A DNA stretch of 64,000 bases from Ensifer adhaerens (GCF_020035535.1 NZ_CP083349.1:3180501-3244500), one strand, 5' to 3'. Positions 1 through 8,558 are shown, counted from the first letter of the stretch. The notes: a model not told the origin generated them from the sequence alone. Numbers and translations are program-made.

Positions 1-405
1 CGCCCGGGCGCTGACATCACGCTCGTTCTCGAGCTCGGTGCCGAGCCGTCCGATCTTCTGGTTGGCCGCGTCGCTGCTGCCGGCGCCCTGGTCGAGCAGC
101 GCCTGGAGCCGTGAACGTTCGCCTTCCGACTGGGAAAGCGATGCCTGGAGATTGGCGAGCGAATCCTCGAGATCCTGCTTGCCGCTTTTCTCGAGCGCCA
201 GGAGTTGAGTAAGTTCGTTGATCTGGCTGTTCAGCCTGGTCAGCACCTCGTCCTTGCCGCTGATCTCACGGCTCAGCAGAAACTGCCCGAGAACGAAGAC
301 GGTGAGCAGGAACATGATCGAAAGCAGGAGCGTCGACAGCGCATCGACGAAGCCCGGCCAATAATCGATCGTGCGCTGCGAGCGGCCTTTACGGGCGAGC
401 GCCAT
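1..405 (-). CDS. OmpA/MotB-like peptidoglycan-binding membrane protein, N-terminal part (runs off the left edge)
   Basis: Only the first 135 residues are in the window; the C-terminus lies beyond base 1. The start at 405 has a strong ribosome site (GGAGGAG) seven bases upstream and follows the stop of the MotA/ExbB-like gene by three bases. The protein has a basic N-terminus, one membrane segment at about residues 22-45, then a long charged, Gln/Glu/Leu-rich stretch that should form a periplasmic coiled coil. MotB/OmpA-type stator partners are built this way, with a peptidoglycan-binding domain at the C-terminus. That domain is not visible here, so the family call rests on topology and on the upstream neighbour. 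Confidence 0.75.
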   Translation of the reverse strand, partial: MALARKGRSQRTIDYWPGFVDALSTLLLSIMFLLTVFVLGQFLLSREISGKDEVLTRLNSQINELTQLLALEKSGKQDLEDSLANLQASLSQSEGERSRLQALLDQGAGSSDAANQKIGRLGTELENERDVSARA

Positions 406-408
406 GGA

Positions 409-1509
409 TTATTCTCCTCCGGTCTCGTCCAACTGTCCGACCTTGGCCGGCACAGACGACCTCTCGCTGGTGACGGCGATGCGATCGCCGCCGATGCGGG
501 ACGACAATTTGTCGAGCGTCCTGCGCATCGCCTTGGCCTCTTCCTGCTGCGCTTCGATCCAGTCCCGGAGCATCTGCTGCTCGCCACGCATGTTTTTCAC
601 CAGCCCCTGGATGCCTTCGGCAAGGCTTGCCATGGCGGCAGTCGTTCGCTGGCTCGAGCCGCCCTCCTGATTGAGGCGTACCAGCTGATCGGTGAGCTTC
701 TTCAGCTCCTCCACCGGGGCGCCCGATGGCGCATCGAGCGACGACGTCAGCTCCGAACCGACATCAGTGACGGAGGAAAGCCAGTTTTCAAGCTCGGTGT
801 AAAAACGGTTCTGCGCGCGGCCGGCCTGCAGGTCGAGGAAGCCGAGGATCAGCGAGCCGGAAAGACCAAAGAGCGACGTCGAGAACGCCGTACCCATGCC
901 CGTGAGCGGCGCCGACAGGCCGCTTTTCAGGGCCGCCAGAATGTCCTCGGTGGTTCCCGAACCTGCATCCAGCGATTGGATGACCGTGTTGATCGAACCG
1001 ATGGTGCCCAAGAGACCCCAGAAGGTGCCGAGCAGGCCGAGAAACACGAGAAGGCCGGTCAGGTAGCGCGAGATATCGCGGGATTCATCCAGGCGGGTCG
1101 CGATCGAATCCAGGATGGAGCGCAACGCCGTCGTCGAGATCGCCGTCTGGCGGGCACCGATCAGTGCCCGCATCGGCGCCAAAAGCACCGGGTCGCGGCC
1201 CACCTTGTCGGCGCTACCGGCGGCGCGGAAAGAGTTGAACCAACGCACTTCGGGACGCAAGCCCAGCACATGGTTGAAGACGAGCAGGATGCCGATCAAG
1301 AGCACCCCGAGGATCAAACCATTGAGGCCGGGGTTGGCCAGAAAGGCGTTGTGTGCCTGCCGAAAGAGGATTGCGCCCACGAAACCGACGATGATCAGGA
1401 AGACCACCATGATCCAGAAATAGTGCATGGGGCTCGAAAGCTTGTGCGGATTATAGCCTTCTTCCACGCCTTCCCGACCGTTCCACCCGGACAGATGCAG
1501 TTGCGTCAT
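409..1509 (-). CDS. MotA/TolQ/ExbB-like proton-channel family membrane protein
   Basis: A 366-residue inner-membrane protein with four hydrophobic segments at about residues 29-49, 62-84, 149-171 and 204-226. The third and fourth segments, with the motif LLGTFWGLLGTI and the Gly-rich GLSAPLTGMGTAFSTSLFG, are the conserved part of the MotA/TolQ/ExbB channel fold. The last ~130 residues are charged and probably coiled coil. It is translated three bases ahead of the OmpA/MotB-like gene, so the two probably form an ion-driven channel anchored to peptidoglycan. It lacks the long tail of ZorA, and no flagellar gene is nearby, so neither flagellar nor Zorya function should be assumed. Confidence 0.8.
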   Translation of the reverse strand: MTQLHLSGWNGREGVEEGYNPHKLSSPMHYFWIMVVFLIIVGFVGAILFRQAHNAFLANPGLNGLILGVLLIGILLVFNHVLGLRPEVRWFNSFRAAGSADKVGRDPVLLAPMRALIGARQTAISTTALRSILDSIATRLDESRDISRYLTGLLVFLGLLGTFWGLLGTIGSINTVIQSLDAGSGTTEDILAALKSGLSAPLTGMGTAFSTSLFGLSGSLILGFLDLQAGRAQNRFYTELENWLSSVTDVGSELTSSLDAPSGAPVEELKKLTDQLVRLNQEGGSSQRTTAAMASLAEGIQGLVKNMRGEQQMLRDWIEAQQEEAKAMRRTLDKLSSRIGGDRIAVTSERSSVPAKVGQLDETGGE

Positions 1510-1703
1510 GGGTATAAGTATCTCCCGGTTTTTACTTGACGGAACGGCGCCGCGCCGGCCCGGAGCCTACTGCATAATTCCCGAAACCGAAATCGATTCA
1601 AGGATGAAATTCAGCCGTTTCTCAAAGTGAGGCAACGGCTGCGACCGCCTTAGATAGGCACAGGCATGTGGCGCTGTCGTGTTGCCTCATTCCGGATCAA
1701 CCG

Positions 1704-1742
1704 GAAAAACAAGGCCTCCGACGCGGGTGAGCGCCGGAGGCC
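1704..1742 (-). terminator. Rho-independent terminator after the inositol-monophosphatase-family gene
   Basis: GGCCTCCG at 1713-1720 pairs with CGGAGGCC at 1735-1742. Read on the minus strand the stem is followed by TTGTTTTT. It lies 23 bases past the stop of the minus-strand gene ending at 1766. Confidence 0.75.
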
Positions 1743-1765
1743 GAGCACAGGAATGGGATCGCTGC

Positions 1766-2566
1766 TTACTTCGTCGGGACCGGACGGTGCACGACGTCCT
1801 TGAGCGCCTTGGTGATGTATTCGTTGCCACAAACGATCGAGCCATCTTCGACCGGCTTGGCGCCACCGTTGATGTCGGTGGTCCAGCCGCCAGCCTCGCG
1901 GATCAGCAGCACGCCGGCAGCAATATCCCAGGCGGCGAGGTCGCGCTCCCAGTAACCGTCGTAGCGGCCGGCTGCGACATAGGCGAGATCGAGCGAGGCG
2001 GCGCCCATACGGCGGATGCCTGCGACTTCACCCATCACGTGGCGCAGTTCGATGAGGTACTTGCCGTGGTTGCCGCGGCCGAGATGCGGCGTGCCGGTCG
2101 CGATCACGGCATCGGAAAGGTGCTTGCGCGCTGCGACGCGCAGACGGCGGTCGTTGAGGAACGCGCCGCCACCACGCTCGGCGGTGTAGAGTTCATCCGT
2201 CGCCGGGTTGAAGACAACGGCGCCGACGATTTCGCCCTGACGCTCGAGCGCGATCGAAACGGCGAAATGCGGGATGCCGTGCAGGAAATTGGTGGTGCCG
2301 TCGAGCGGATCGACGATCCAGCGATGCGCGCCATCGGTGCCGATGATCTCTTCGCCTTCCTCACCGAGGAAGCCGTAGGTCGGGCGTGCCTTCAGAAGTT
2401 CTTCGCGGATGAGCTTTTCGGCCTTGCGGTCAGCCTGCGAAACATAGTCGCCCGGTCCCTTGAGCGAGACCTGCAGGTTCTGGACTTCGCCGAAATCGCG
2501 GGCCAACGACTTTCCGGCCTTGAAGGCGGCCTGAACCATGACATTGAGAAGAGCTGAACGGGCCAT
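1766..2566 (-). CDS. Inositol monophosphatase family protein (SuhB-like)
   Basis: 266 residues starting MARSALLNVM; this start has AAGGGA upstream and gives the usual family length. Longer in-frame extensions upstream look non-coding. The metal-binding motifs are complete: GEEGEE near residue 75, VDPLDGTTNF near residue 90, and WERDLAAWDIAAG near residue 210. The family removes phosphate from inositol phosphates or similar small sugar phosphates with Mg2+ in the cytoplasm. SuhB-like members can also act in RNA processing and antitermination. A second, hisN-like paralogue is at 48156-48929. Substrate specificity cannot be read from sequence. Confidence 0.9.
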   Translation of the reverse strand: MARSALLNVMVQAAFKAGKSLARDFGEVQNLQVSLKGPGDYVSQADRKAEKLIREELLKARPTYGFLGEEGEEIIGTDGAHRWIVDPLDGTTNFLHGIPHFAVSIALERQGEIVGAVVFNPATDELYTAERGGGAFLNDRRLRVAARKHLSDAVIATGTPHLGRGNHGKYLIELRHVMGEVAGIRRMGAASLDLAYVAAGRYDGYWERDLAAWDIAAGVLLIREAGGWTTDINGGAKPVEDGSIVCGNEYITKALKDVVHRPVPTK

Positions 2567-2881
2567 CTGGCGATCCCTTGAAAACGAAGGCCGATCGAGC
2601 GCACTCGATCGGACGTTGAACCTGCTTGACGGAACATGGGCCGCATTGCCGACCCCACTGCAATTCCTTCGATCGGATACGATCCAAGGACTGAGGGCAA
2701 GCTGCAGATTGAGCTCCGTCGTCAAAAAACCGAGTGAATTCTCACTCCGCTCGCCGTCGCCGCGAACAGTCGCGGCACCACGAGCAAAACCGCGGCCTCA
2801 GAACCACAAATGGCCCGCAAATTCAAGCGAAATAGCGTTTCGGCCAAAGGCTACGGTCGATTCCGCCGCAACCAGGGCCGT
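2567..2881. other. Intergenic stretch, no gene seen
   Basis: This 315-base gap separates two minus-strand genes. It should hold the promoter of the monophosphatase gene and the 3' end of the Sel1-repeat transcript. I see no strong terminator, RNA gene or convincing reading frame; frames that cross it are antisense extensions of the neighbours. Confidence 0.5.
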
Positions 2882-4033
2882 TCAGCTCCGGCGAAACTTG
2901 TTGGCGGCGCTGAGCGCCTGCTTCTGCTGTTCTTCGTTGAGGCCGAGATAGAAGTCTTCGAGCGCGTCGTCCTTGAGGCCGGCGCGGCGCGAAAGCACAT
3001 ACCATTTCGCCGCCTCGACCGGATTGGGCCTTGTGCCGATGGCATTGACATAGAGATGCGAAAGCCGGTTCTGCGCAACCACGTTGCCGCCCTCGGCGGC
3101 CCGCCGCATCCAGCCAAAGCCGTCTTCCAGGTTCCGGTCTCCGGCGATGCCCTCGATCATCCAGATCGCAATGTCGAGCTGCGCAGTGTCGAAGCCCGCC
3201 CGTGCCGCGCGGATCAGCCATTCGCGCGCCCGCGCCCGCTTGCTTTCCTCGATGCCATCGACATTGACCAGGATCTGCGACAGCGCATATTGCGCGTCCG
3301 CGATGCCCTGTTCGGCCGACTTTTCATAATAGGGCATCGCCAGCTTCAGCCCCTTGGGTCCGGGATTGTCGGCGACGAGCGTCTGGCCGTAGTTGAATTG
3401 CGCCGAGCCATTGCCGAGATCGGCCGACTTCTTCATCAGGTCTTCGGACTTCTTCCGGTCGCGCTTGACGTAACGGCCTTCCATCAGGATCAGCGCGTAT
3501 TTGAACATCGCGGCGGGATCGCCTTTTTCCGCGGCCTGGCCGTACCAGAAGGCGGCCTGCTGGGGATTGCGCACGACGCCCAGGCCCTGCTGCAGGATCT
3601 CGGCGATCAGCGTCTGTGCCGCCGGGTCGCCGAGCTGCGCCCGCGGCAGCGCCAGGTCCATCGCGGTCAGGTAATAGCCACGCTGGAACGCGCCATAGGC
3701 GTCGTCCACCTTGCCGGTAAAGGGCTTTTCCGCTGGCAATGCCGGCAATTCGGCACCCATGCGATCGAAAACACCGACGCCGGAAGATGGGACAGTACCA
3801 TCGGCAGGCTTCTTGCCGGGACCACCAGCCGACTTGTCATCTTTGTTGCCGGTCGGCGTCGCGCCCTCCGGCATCGCCGCCCCGTTGAAGGGCGTAATGC
3901 GACCACGCTTTTCGACGCCGGCGTCCTCGCCACCACCCTTCTGCTCCTGCGCATGCGCCGGCAGCGCCAGGGCGACCGCCATGGCAACAAGGGAAAGACC
4001 TCGACTCAATCGGGAAGGCAGACGGCTCAACAT
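2882..4033 (-). CDS. Secreted Sel1/TPR-repeat protein
   Basis: 383 residues with a signal peptide (basic start, hydrophobic core to about residue 27, cut after AHA). After a low-complexity linker there are about five Sel1-like repeats from residue ~150 to 355, with signatures such as YGQAAEKGDPAAMFKYA, MKKSADLGNGSAQFNYG, YEKSAEQGIADAQYALS and MRRAAEGGNVVAQNRLS. Sel1 repeats are protein-interaction scaffolds, often in envelope or signalling roles. The start lies nine bases after the ThiE-like gene, so the two are probably co-transcribed, though a functional link is not obvious. The partner protein is unknown. Confidence 0.85.
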   Translation of the reverse strand: MLSRLPSRLSRGLSLVAMAVALALPAHAQEQKGGGEDAGVEKRGRITPFNGAAMPEGATPTGNKDDKSAGGPGKKPADGTVPSSGVGVFDRMGAELPALPAEKPFTGKVDDAYGAFQRGYYLTAMDLALPRAQLGDPAAQTLIAEILQQGLGVVRNPQQAAFWYGQAAEKGDPAAMFKYALILMEGRYVKRDRKKSEDLMKKSADLGNGSAQFNYGQTLVADNPGPKGLKLAMPYYEKSAEQGIADAQYALSQILVNVDGIEESKRARAREWLIRAARAGFDTAQLDIAIWMIEGIAGDRNLEDGFGWMRRAAEGGNVVAQNRLSHLYVNAIGTRPNPVEAAKWYVLSRRAGLKDDALEDFYLGLNEEQQKQALSAANKFRRS

Positions 4034-4042
4034 CGAAACGTC

Positions 4043-4690
4043 TTAATCTTCAAACCGTGGCGCTTTTTCGTCAAGAAGTGCGTTGACCGCAGCAACGACC
4101 GAAGGCGCCTGTCCCGGTTCGCCGAAGACGGCAAGACGAAGCGCCACGAACTCGGCGCCGGTCTCCGCTACCGCCAGTGCCGATTCCGGGTCCGTGCCTC
4201 CCATGACGATGCAGGGGATCTCGATCATCGAGGCCCACCACTCCGCCAGCGCCAGGTTCTTCGAATGCGCCTCCGGCTTGATGTCGCCGTCGGTCTTGCC
4301 GAAGAACACGTAGTCGGGGCGCACTTCGCCGATCTCAAGCGCATGGTGACGATCAGCCGCGTTGCCCCCGCCGACGATCAGCTTCGGCGTGTGTTTCTCG
4401 ACCGCATCGCCAAGCGCTTCCGCATTGCCGGCAATGTGCAGGCCGTCGGCCTTGGCGCGACCAGCGACGCGAGAGTCACCCTCGATGAGCGCGGCGGCAC
4501 CAGCCTCCTGGATGACCGGAACCAGGCGCTCGGCATGTTTCTGGAACTCGGAATCGTCCAGCCCGTATTGCGGAACGATCACCGAGGCGACGTCACCGCC
4601 CTTCAGCGCATCGGCAAGCACATTCGCGCGTTCGGCCGCATCGGGCATATCGGGCGCAATCAGCACCAGGCGGCAACGTTCTGTTGTCAT
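4043..4690 (-). CDS. Thiamine phosphate synthase (ThiE)-like protein
   Basis: 215 residues from the start MTTERCRLVL; in-frame codons further upstream overlap the divergent permease gene and look non-coding. The sequence has a TIM-barrel pattern with DGLHIAGN near residue 85, VRPDYVFFGKTDGD near residue 130 and the Gly-rich IPCIVMGGTDPESA near residue 160, all typical of the ThiE/TenI family. ThiE joins the pyrimidine and thiazole moieties into thiamine phosphate. No other thi gene is nearby, the ribosome site is weak, and the gene sits in an operon with a Sel1 protein. It may therefore be a ThiE-fold paralogue rather than the biosynthetic enzyme. Confidence 0.75.
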   Translation of the reverse strand: MTTERCRLVLIAPDMPDAAERANVLADALKGGDVASVIVPQYGLDDSEFQKHAERLVPVIQEAGAAALIEGDSRVAGRAKADGLHIAGNAEALGDAVEKHTPKLIVGGGNAADRHHALEIGEVRPDYVFFGKTDGDIKPEAHSKNLALAEWWASMIEIPCIVMGGTDPESALAVAETGAEFVALRLAVFGEPGQAPSVVAAVNALLDEKAPRFED

Positions 4691-4797
4691 ATCAAGACAT
4701 CCATTTCCGGCTGCATCCGCCAGGGTGGCGAAACCAGCGCTCGATTTCATTTGGGAAAACCGATAGACGGAGACTGCAAAAGGATCAACCGCCACCC

Positions 4798-5577
4798 ATG
4801 CTTCCTGATCTCGACTTCTATCTTATCGCCATTCCGGCAGTTCTGCTCGTTGGCCTCAGCAAGGGCGGCATGGGGGAAGCGCTGTCGCTGATGGGCGTCC
4901 CGATCCTGTCGATGGCGGTGTCCCCCGTCCAGGCGGCCGCCCTTCTTCTCCCGATCCTGATCGCCATGGATCTCGTCTCGCTCTGGATGTGGCGCAAGCA
5001 TGGCGATCGCACCACGCTCTTCATGCTGCTGCCCGGCGCCATCGCCGGCATCGTCATCGGCTGGGCGACCTCCGCCTATGTTTCGCGTGACCTCCTTCGC
5101 CTGATCATCGGCCTGATCACGGTGCTCTTCGTGCTCAGATACGTCTACAATGTCTGGCGCACGCGCCTTGGCATCACGATTGCGCCGAAGGAACAGCGCG
5201 CCGGCCCGGCGGCACTCTGGGGTTCGTTTGCCGGCTATGGCAGCTTCGTCGCCCATGCCGGCGGTCCGCCCTTCCAGATTTACGCGCTGCCGCTGCAGCT
5301 CGACCCCCGCGAATATACCGGCACGATCGTCCGCTTCTTCGCAATCCTGAATGCGGTGAAGCTCATCCCCTATTTCGCCCTGGGGCAACTGGATCTCAGC
5401 AACCTGAAAATCTCGGCGACGCTCTTCCCGCTCGCCATCGTCGCGACCATGTGCGGTGCCTGGATCGTTCGCCGCATGAAGCCGCAGATCTTCTACCCCT
5501 TCATGTATACCATGGCCTTCCTTGCGGGATCGAAACTGCTCTGGGACGGTATCAACAGCCTCGCTGCCGGCGGCTGA
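4798..5577 (+). CDS. TauE/SafE family sulfite exporter-like permease
   Basis: 259 residues, almost entirely hydrophobic, with about eight membrane segments. The start MLPDLDFYLI follows AAGGAT at a slightly long spacing; the frame is open further upstream but that part is antisense to the ThiE-like gene. The signatures LVGLSKGGMGEALSLMGVPI near the N-terminus and GSFAGYGSFVAHAGGPPFQI in the middle mark the TauE/SafE (DUF81) family, which exports sulfite, sulfoacetate or related organic anions. The substrate here is unknown. An ArsR-type regulator follows after 101 bases and could control it or only itself. Confidence 0.88.
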   Translation: MLPDLDFYLIAIPAVLLVGLSKGGMGEALSLMGVPILSMAVSPVQAAALLLPILIAMDLVSLWMWRKHGDRTTLFMLLPGAIAGIVIGWATSAYVSRDLLRLIIGLITVLFVLRYVYNVWRTRLGITIAPKEQRAGPAALWGSFAGYGSFVAHAGGPPFQIYALPLQLDPREYTGTIVRFFAILNAVKLIPYFALGQLDLSNLKISATLFPLAIVATMCGAWIVRRMKPQIFYPFMYTMAFLAGSKLLWDGINSLAAGG

Positions 5578-5604
5578 GGCGGGGCCCAAAGTATTACGGA
5601 AATA

Positions 5605-5657
5605 TTGCAAAGCAAAATTAGCATTTCGCATTGCACAAATTTCTTGCTGCTTTGCAA
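5605..5657. promoter_or_regulatory. Inverted repeat, candidate operator of the ArsR-type regulator
   Basis: TTGCAAAGCA at 5605-5614 is repeated as its exact reverse complement, TGCTTTGCAA, at 5648-5657, in an AT-rich stretch just upstream of the regulator start at 5679. Half-sites separated by 33 bases would allow two dimers or a DNA loop. Confidence 0.5.
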
Positions 5658-5678
5658 AATTTCGCCTAACGTCCGCCC

Positions 5679-5939
5679 ATGACGATCGCGGACCCTTTCG
5701 ATGCCATTGCGGACCCGAACCGGCGCCACCTGCTGGAGGAACTGCGGCGCGCGCCAAGGACGGTGAACGAACTGGCGGAGGGTCTGCCGATCAGCCGCCC
5801 GGCCGTATCGCAGCACCTGAAGGCCTTGCTGGATTGCAATCTGGTCTCGGTTTCGGCAAGCGGCACCCGGCGCATCTACGCGATCAACAGGCCCGGTTTC
5901 GACCGCCTCAATCTCTGGCTCGACCAGTTCTGGTCCTGA
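5679..5939 (+). CDS. Short ArsR-family winged-helix transcriptional regulator
   Basis: 86 residues made almost wholly of a winged helix-turn-helix: DPNRRHLLEELRRAPRTVNE, then SRPAVSQHLKALLDCNLVSV as recognition helix and start of the wing, then RRIYAINRPGFDRL. This is the ArsR pattern of repressors such as SdpR-like members that often lack a metal site. No Cys-containing metal motif (CxC) is present, so the ligand is unlikely to be a thiophilic metal. It sits downstream of the permease gene with an AT-rich inverted repeat between them, which suggests autorepression. Confidence 0.85.
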   Translation: MTIADPFDAIADPNRRHLLEELRRAPRTVNELAEGLPISRPAVSQHLKALLDCNLVSVSASGTRRIYAINRPGFDRLNLWLDQFWS

Positions 5940-5963
5940 GCCCGGCAGCCGCCAACGCGCAGC

Positions 5964-5995
5964 GCCAAAAAACAGACCGGGCGCCAAGCCCGGTC
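5964..5995 (-). terminator. Terminator for the minus-strand DUF465 gene
   Basis: ACCGGGC at 5976-5982 pairs with GCCCGGT at 5988-5994. On the minus strand the stem is followed by a run of six T residues. It also lies just after the plus-strand ArsR gene but has no T-run in that direction. Confidence 0.65.
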
Positions 5996-6100
5996 CAGCA
6001 TTCCGTATCTTCCGTCGTGGGGGATTGGTTCTAAACCTTGTCGCGCCTACTCAGAGGGGAGATGGCGCTTCCCGATAGTCCTAGGAAATACCGTTGATAA

Positions 6101-6274
6101 TCAGTGAGTTGAGGAGCGAAGCCTTTCGATTTCGTCCTTGATGCGCAGCTTCCTTCGCTTGATGTCAGAGATCAGTTCGTCTTCCACCGACGGCTGATTC
6201 AGTGCCGCATGGAGCTCCTGCTCCAGGACGCCATGTTTTTTCTCAAGCGTTGCAAGATGAGCCTCAACAGTCAT
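6101..6274 (-). CDS. DUF465 (YdcH) family small protein
   Basis: 57 residues starting MTVEAHLATL. The sequence is a single charged helical hairpin (LEKKHGVLEQELHAAL, then ISDIKRRKLRIKDEIERL), matching the DUF465/YdcH family. The C-terminal RRKLRIKDEIERLR block is the family hallmark. Function is unknown. A second member lies divergently at 6488-6691. The frame is open further upstream to 6358, but the family length supports the internal start. Confidence 0.85.
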   Translation of the reverse strand: MTVEAHLATLEKKHGVLEQELHAALNQPSVEDELISDIKRRKLRIKDEIERLRSSTH

Positions 6275-6487
6275 TTGGCAGTCCCTTCCTTTTGCTTGCA
6301 TCCGGCATGCAAATGCCGGATGTTCCATGGTTGTAACCTTACTACTCTGCCACGCCATTTTTCATTTGTCGAAGGCGAAATGATGACGACGGATAACTTC
6401 CCGTTACCGCCCAAGATGTGATAGAGCGGCGCATGAAATTCCGGTTCGAGGAGGACTTCGCAACCGGGCTGATGGGGATCGCTTTGC

Positions 6488-6691
6488 ATGCCGGACCAGG
6501 ACCAGGCCGAACTCAGACTGACCGCCGCACGGCTGAGGCAGGAACATGAAGACTACGACGCTGCCATTAATGCCATGATCGAGACCGGCTGCGACGCGCT
6601 GAGGATCCAGCGCATGAAGAAGAAGAAGCTGGCGATCAAGGACAAGATCAGCAAGATCGAAGACCAGATCATCCCCGACATCATCGCCTGA
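6488..6691 (+). CDS. DUF465 (YdcH) family small protein
   Basis: 67 residues with two predicted charged helices and the family block [20 protein letters not shown]. It is a paralogue of the divergent gene at 6101-6274. It ends 17 bases before purE and runs in the same direction, so it probably shares a transcript with purEK, an arrangement conserved in many rhizobia. No biochemical function is established for the family. Confidence 0.85.
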   Translation: MPDQDQAELRLTAARLRQEHEDYDAAINAMIETGCDALRIQRMKKKKLAIKDKISKIEDQIIPDIIA

Positions 6692-6708
6692 ACCGGAACA
6701 GGATAGAC

Positions 6709-7209
6709 GTGATCGACACCACAACCCCACCCGTCGCCATCATCATGGGAAGCCAGTCGGACTGGGAGACGATGAAGAACGCCGCCGATACGCTCGACGC
6801 GCTCGACATTGCCTATGAGGCTCGCATCGTTTCCGCCCATCGCACCCCCGATCGGCTGGTCAGCTTCGCCAAGGGCGCCCGCGACGAGGGCTTCAAGGTG
6901 ATCATTGCCGGCGCCGGCGGCGCAGCCCATCTGCCGGGCATGTGCGCCTCGATGACGCCGCTGCCGGTCTTCGGCGTGCCGGTGCAGTCGAAGGCGCTTT
7001 CCGGGCAGGACAGCCTGCTCTCGATTGTCCAGATGCCGGCCGGCATCCCCGTCGGCACGCTCGCGATCGGCCGCGCCGGCGCCGTGAATGCCGCGCTGCT
7101 TGCCGCAGCCGTGCTCGCGCTCAGCGACGACGATCTCGCCGACAGGCTTGACGACTGGCGTGAGCAGCAGACGATTTCGGTCGCCGAATACCCGGTGGAC
7201 GACGCATGA
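6709..7209 (+). CDS. purE: N5-carboxyaminoimidazole ribonucleotide mutase
   Basis: 166 residues starting at a GTG. It holds the PurE signatures [12 protein letters not shown] near residue 12, VSAHRTPDR near residue 42 and the Gly-rich [12 protein letters not shown] near residue 65. The enzyme converts N5-CAIR to CAIR in purine synthesis, acting on the product of PurK. The stop codon overlaps the purK start by four bases (ATGA), so the two are translationally coupled. The length is normal for bacterial class I PurE. Confidence 0.97.
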   Translation: MIDTTTPPVAIIMGSQSDWETMKNAADTLDALDIAYEARIVSAHRTPDRLVSFAKGARDEGFKVIIAGAGGAAHLPGMCASMTPLPVFGVPVQSKALSGQDSLLSIVQMPAGIPVGTLAIGRAGAVNAALLAAAVLALSDDDLADRLDDWREQQTISVAEYPVDDA

Positions 7210-8261
7210 CCACCATCGGCATTATCGGCGGCGGTCAGCTCGGCCGCATGCTGGCAATGGCAGCTGCCCGATTGAACTTCCGCACCGTCATCCTCGAGCC
7301 GCAGGTTGACTGTCCGGCGGCACAGGTGGCGAACGAGCAGATCATTGCTGCCTATGACGACGAAGCCGCGCTTAGCCAGCTCGCCGCTGTCAGCGACATC
7401 ATCACCTATGAGTTCGAGAATGTGCCGGTCGCGGCTGCCGAACGGCTCGCCGCGAAACGCCCCGTCTTCCCGCCGCCCAAAGCGCTGGAAGTGGCCCAGG
7501 ACCGCCTCGTCGAGAAACGCTTCATCAATGACTGCGGCATTGCGACTGCGCGCTTTCACGCTGTCGACAGCCAGGCAGACCTTGAGGCTGCCCTTGCCGA
7601 TTTCGGCGGGACCGGCGTGCTCAAGACCTGCCGCCTCGGCTACGACGGCAAGGGACAGCGCGTCTTCCGTTCCTCCGATGACAGTCCGGCCGGCGCCTTT
7701 GCAGCGCTCGGCGGCGTCCCCCTGATCCTTGAGAGCTTCGTGCCCTTCGAGCGCGAAATCTCGATCATCGCCGCCCGCGCGACAGATGGCACGGTCGCCT
7801 GCTTCGATCCGGCCGAGAACGTGCACCGCAACGGCATCCTTCACACCTCGACGGTGCCGGCAGCAGTCGGCGACGCTACGGCGGACGCTGCCCGCAAGGC
7901 CGCTAAGGCGATCCTCGATGCACTTGGCTATGTCGGCGTCATCGGCGTCGAGTTCTTCGTACTCTCGGACGGCAGCCTGATCGCCAACGAGATGGCGCCG
8001 CGCGTGCACAATTCCGGACATTGGACCGAGGCGGCCTGCGTCGTCTCGCAGTTCGAGCAGCATATCCGTGCCGTCTCGGGTCTGCCGCTCGGCAATCCGC
8101 GCCGCCACTCCGACTGCGTCATGCAGAACCTGATCGGCGACGACCTCAACGAGGTTCCCGCATGGCTTGCCAAGGACGATGTCCTGGTGCACCTCTACGG
8201 CAAGACCGAGGCCCGCGCCGGCCGCAAGATGGGCCACGTCACACAGCTCCTGCACGGCTGA
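7206..8261 (+). CDS. purK: N5-carboxyaminoimidazole ribonucleotide synthase (ATP-grasp)
   Basis: 351 residues. The N-terminus [20 protein letters not shown] is the PurK nucleotide-fold signature. The ATP-grasp region includes [14 protein letters not shown] near residue 140 and [16 protein letters not shown] near residue 205, and the C-terminal part has [17 protein letters not shown], the conserved metal/substrate motif. It makes N5-CAIR from AIR, ATP and bicarbonate for PurE. It starts inside the purE stop codon. Confidence 0.97.
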   Translation: MTTIGIIGGGQLGRMLAMAAARLNFRTVILEPQVDCPAAQVANEQIIAAYDDEAALSQLAAVSDIITYEFENVPVAAAERLAAKRPVFPPPKALEVAQDRLVEKRFINDCGIATARFHAVDSQADLEAALADFGGTGVLKTCRLGYDGKGQRVFRSSDDSPAGAFAALGGVPLILESFVPFEREISIIAARATDGTVACFDPAENVHRNGILHTSTVPAAVGDATADAARKAAKAILDALGYVGVIGVEFFVLSDGSLIANEMAPRVHNSGHWTEAACVVSQFEQHIRAVSGLPLGNPRRHSDCVMQNLIGDDLNEVPAWLAKDDVLVHLYGKTEARAGRKMGHVTQLLHG

Positions 8262-8282
8262 AAGCCACAGAAATGCAGGGCG

Positions 8283-8303
8283 AGACGCCAAAATGCGGCG
8301 TCT
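8283..8303 (+). terminator. Hairpin after purK
   Basis: AGACGCC at 8283-8289 pairs with GGCGTCT at 8297-8303. There is no clear T-run, so it may only stabilise the 3' end of the purEK message. Confidence 0.4.
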
Positions 8304-8308
8304 TGCGG

Positions 8309-8337
8309 TTGACACGTTAGGGGTGACACGGTATTTG
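8309..8337 (+). promoter_or_regulatory. Sigma-70-type promoter ahead of rpmJ
   Basis: TTGACA at 8309-8314, a 17-base spacer, then TATTTG at 8332-8337. The predicted transcript start is about 8344. This is the best housekeeping promoter match between purK and rpmJ. Confidence 0.6.
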
Positions 8338-8354
8338 CCATCCCACCTTAAAGG

Positions 8355-8380
8355 AGCGCGCTCACCGGCGCGCTTTTGAT
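8355..8380 (+). terminator. Terminator-like hairpin in the rpmJ leader
   Basis: AGCGCGC at 8355-8361 pairs with GCGCGCT at 8368-8374 around a six-base loop and is followed by TTTTGATTGTT. It comes only about 10 bases after the predicted transcript start, so rpmJ transcription must pass through it. Confidence 0.55.
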
Positions 8381-8432
8381 TGTTAGAGATACCGGGCGAA
8401 TTTTCGTTCCCCGAAACCTGCGGATCAGGAAA

Positions 8433-8558
8433 ATGAAGATCAAGAATTCGCTCAAGTCGCTGAAGACCCGTCACCGCGAAAACCGTCTGGTTCGTCGCAA
8501 GGGCCGCATCTACATCATCAACAAGTCCAACCCGCGCTTCAAGGCTCGTCAGGGCTGA
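8433..8558 (+). CDS. rpmJ: 50S ribosomal protein L36
   Basis: 41 residues, very basic: [11 protein letters not shown], then [20 protein letters not shown] and a C-terminal FKARQG. This is the alphaproteobacterial L36 type, which lacks the four zinc-binding Cys/His residues of the classical form. A start at 8433 with GGATCAGGAAA upstream gives the usual length. It has its own promoter and an unusual leader with a terminator-like hairpin. Confidence 0.95.
   Translation: MKIKNSLKSLKTRHRENRLVRRKGRIYIINKSNPRFKARQG

Noticed and set aside
1..1509. Zorya-type anti-phage system
   Set aside because: Only the two channel-like proteins are visible. The MotA-like protein lacks the long ZorA tail and no helicase or nuclease gene is in the window.
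8262..8432. 6S RNA gene downstream of purK
   Set aside because: I considered it because a pur-linked 6S location came to mind, but the gap is only 171 bases, holds the rpmJ promoter, and lacks the long closing stem and central bubble.
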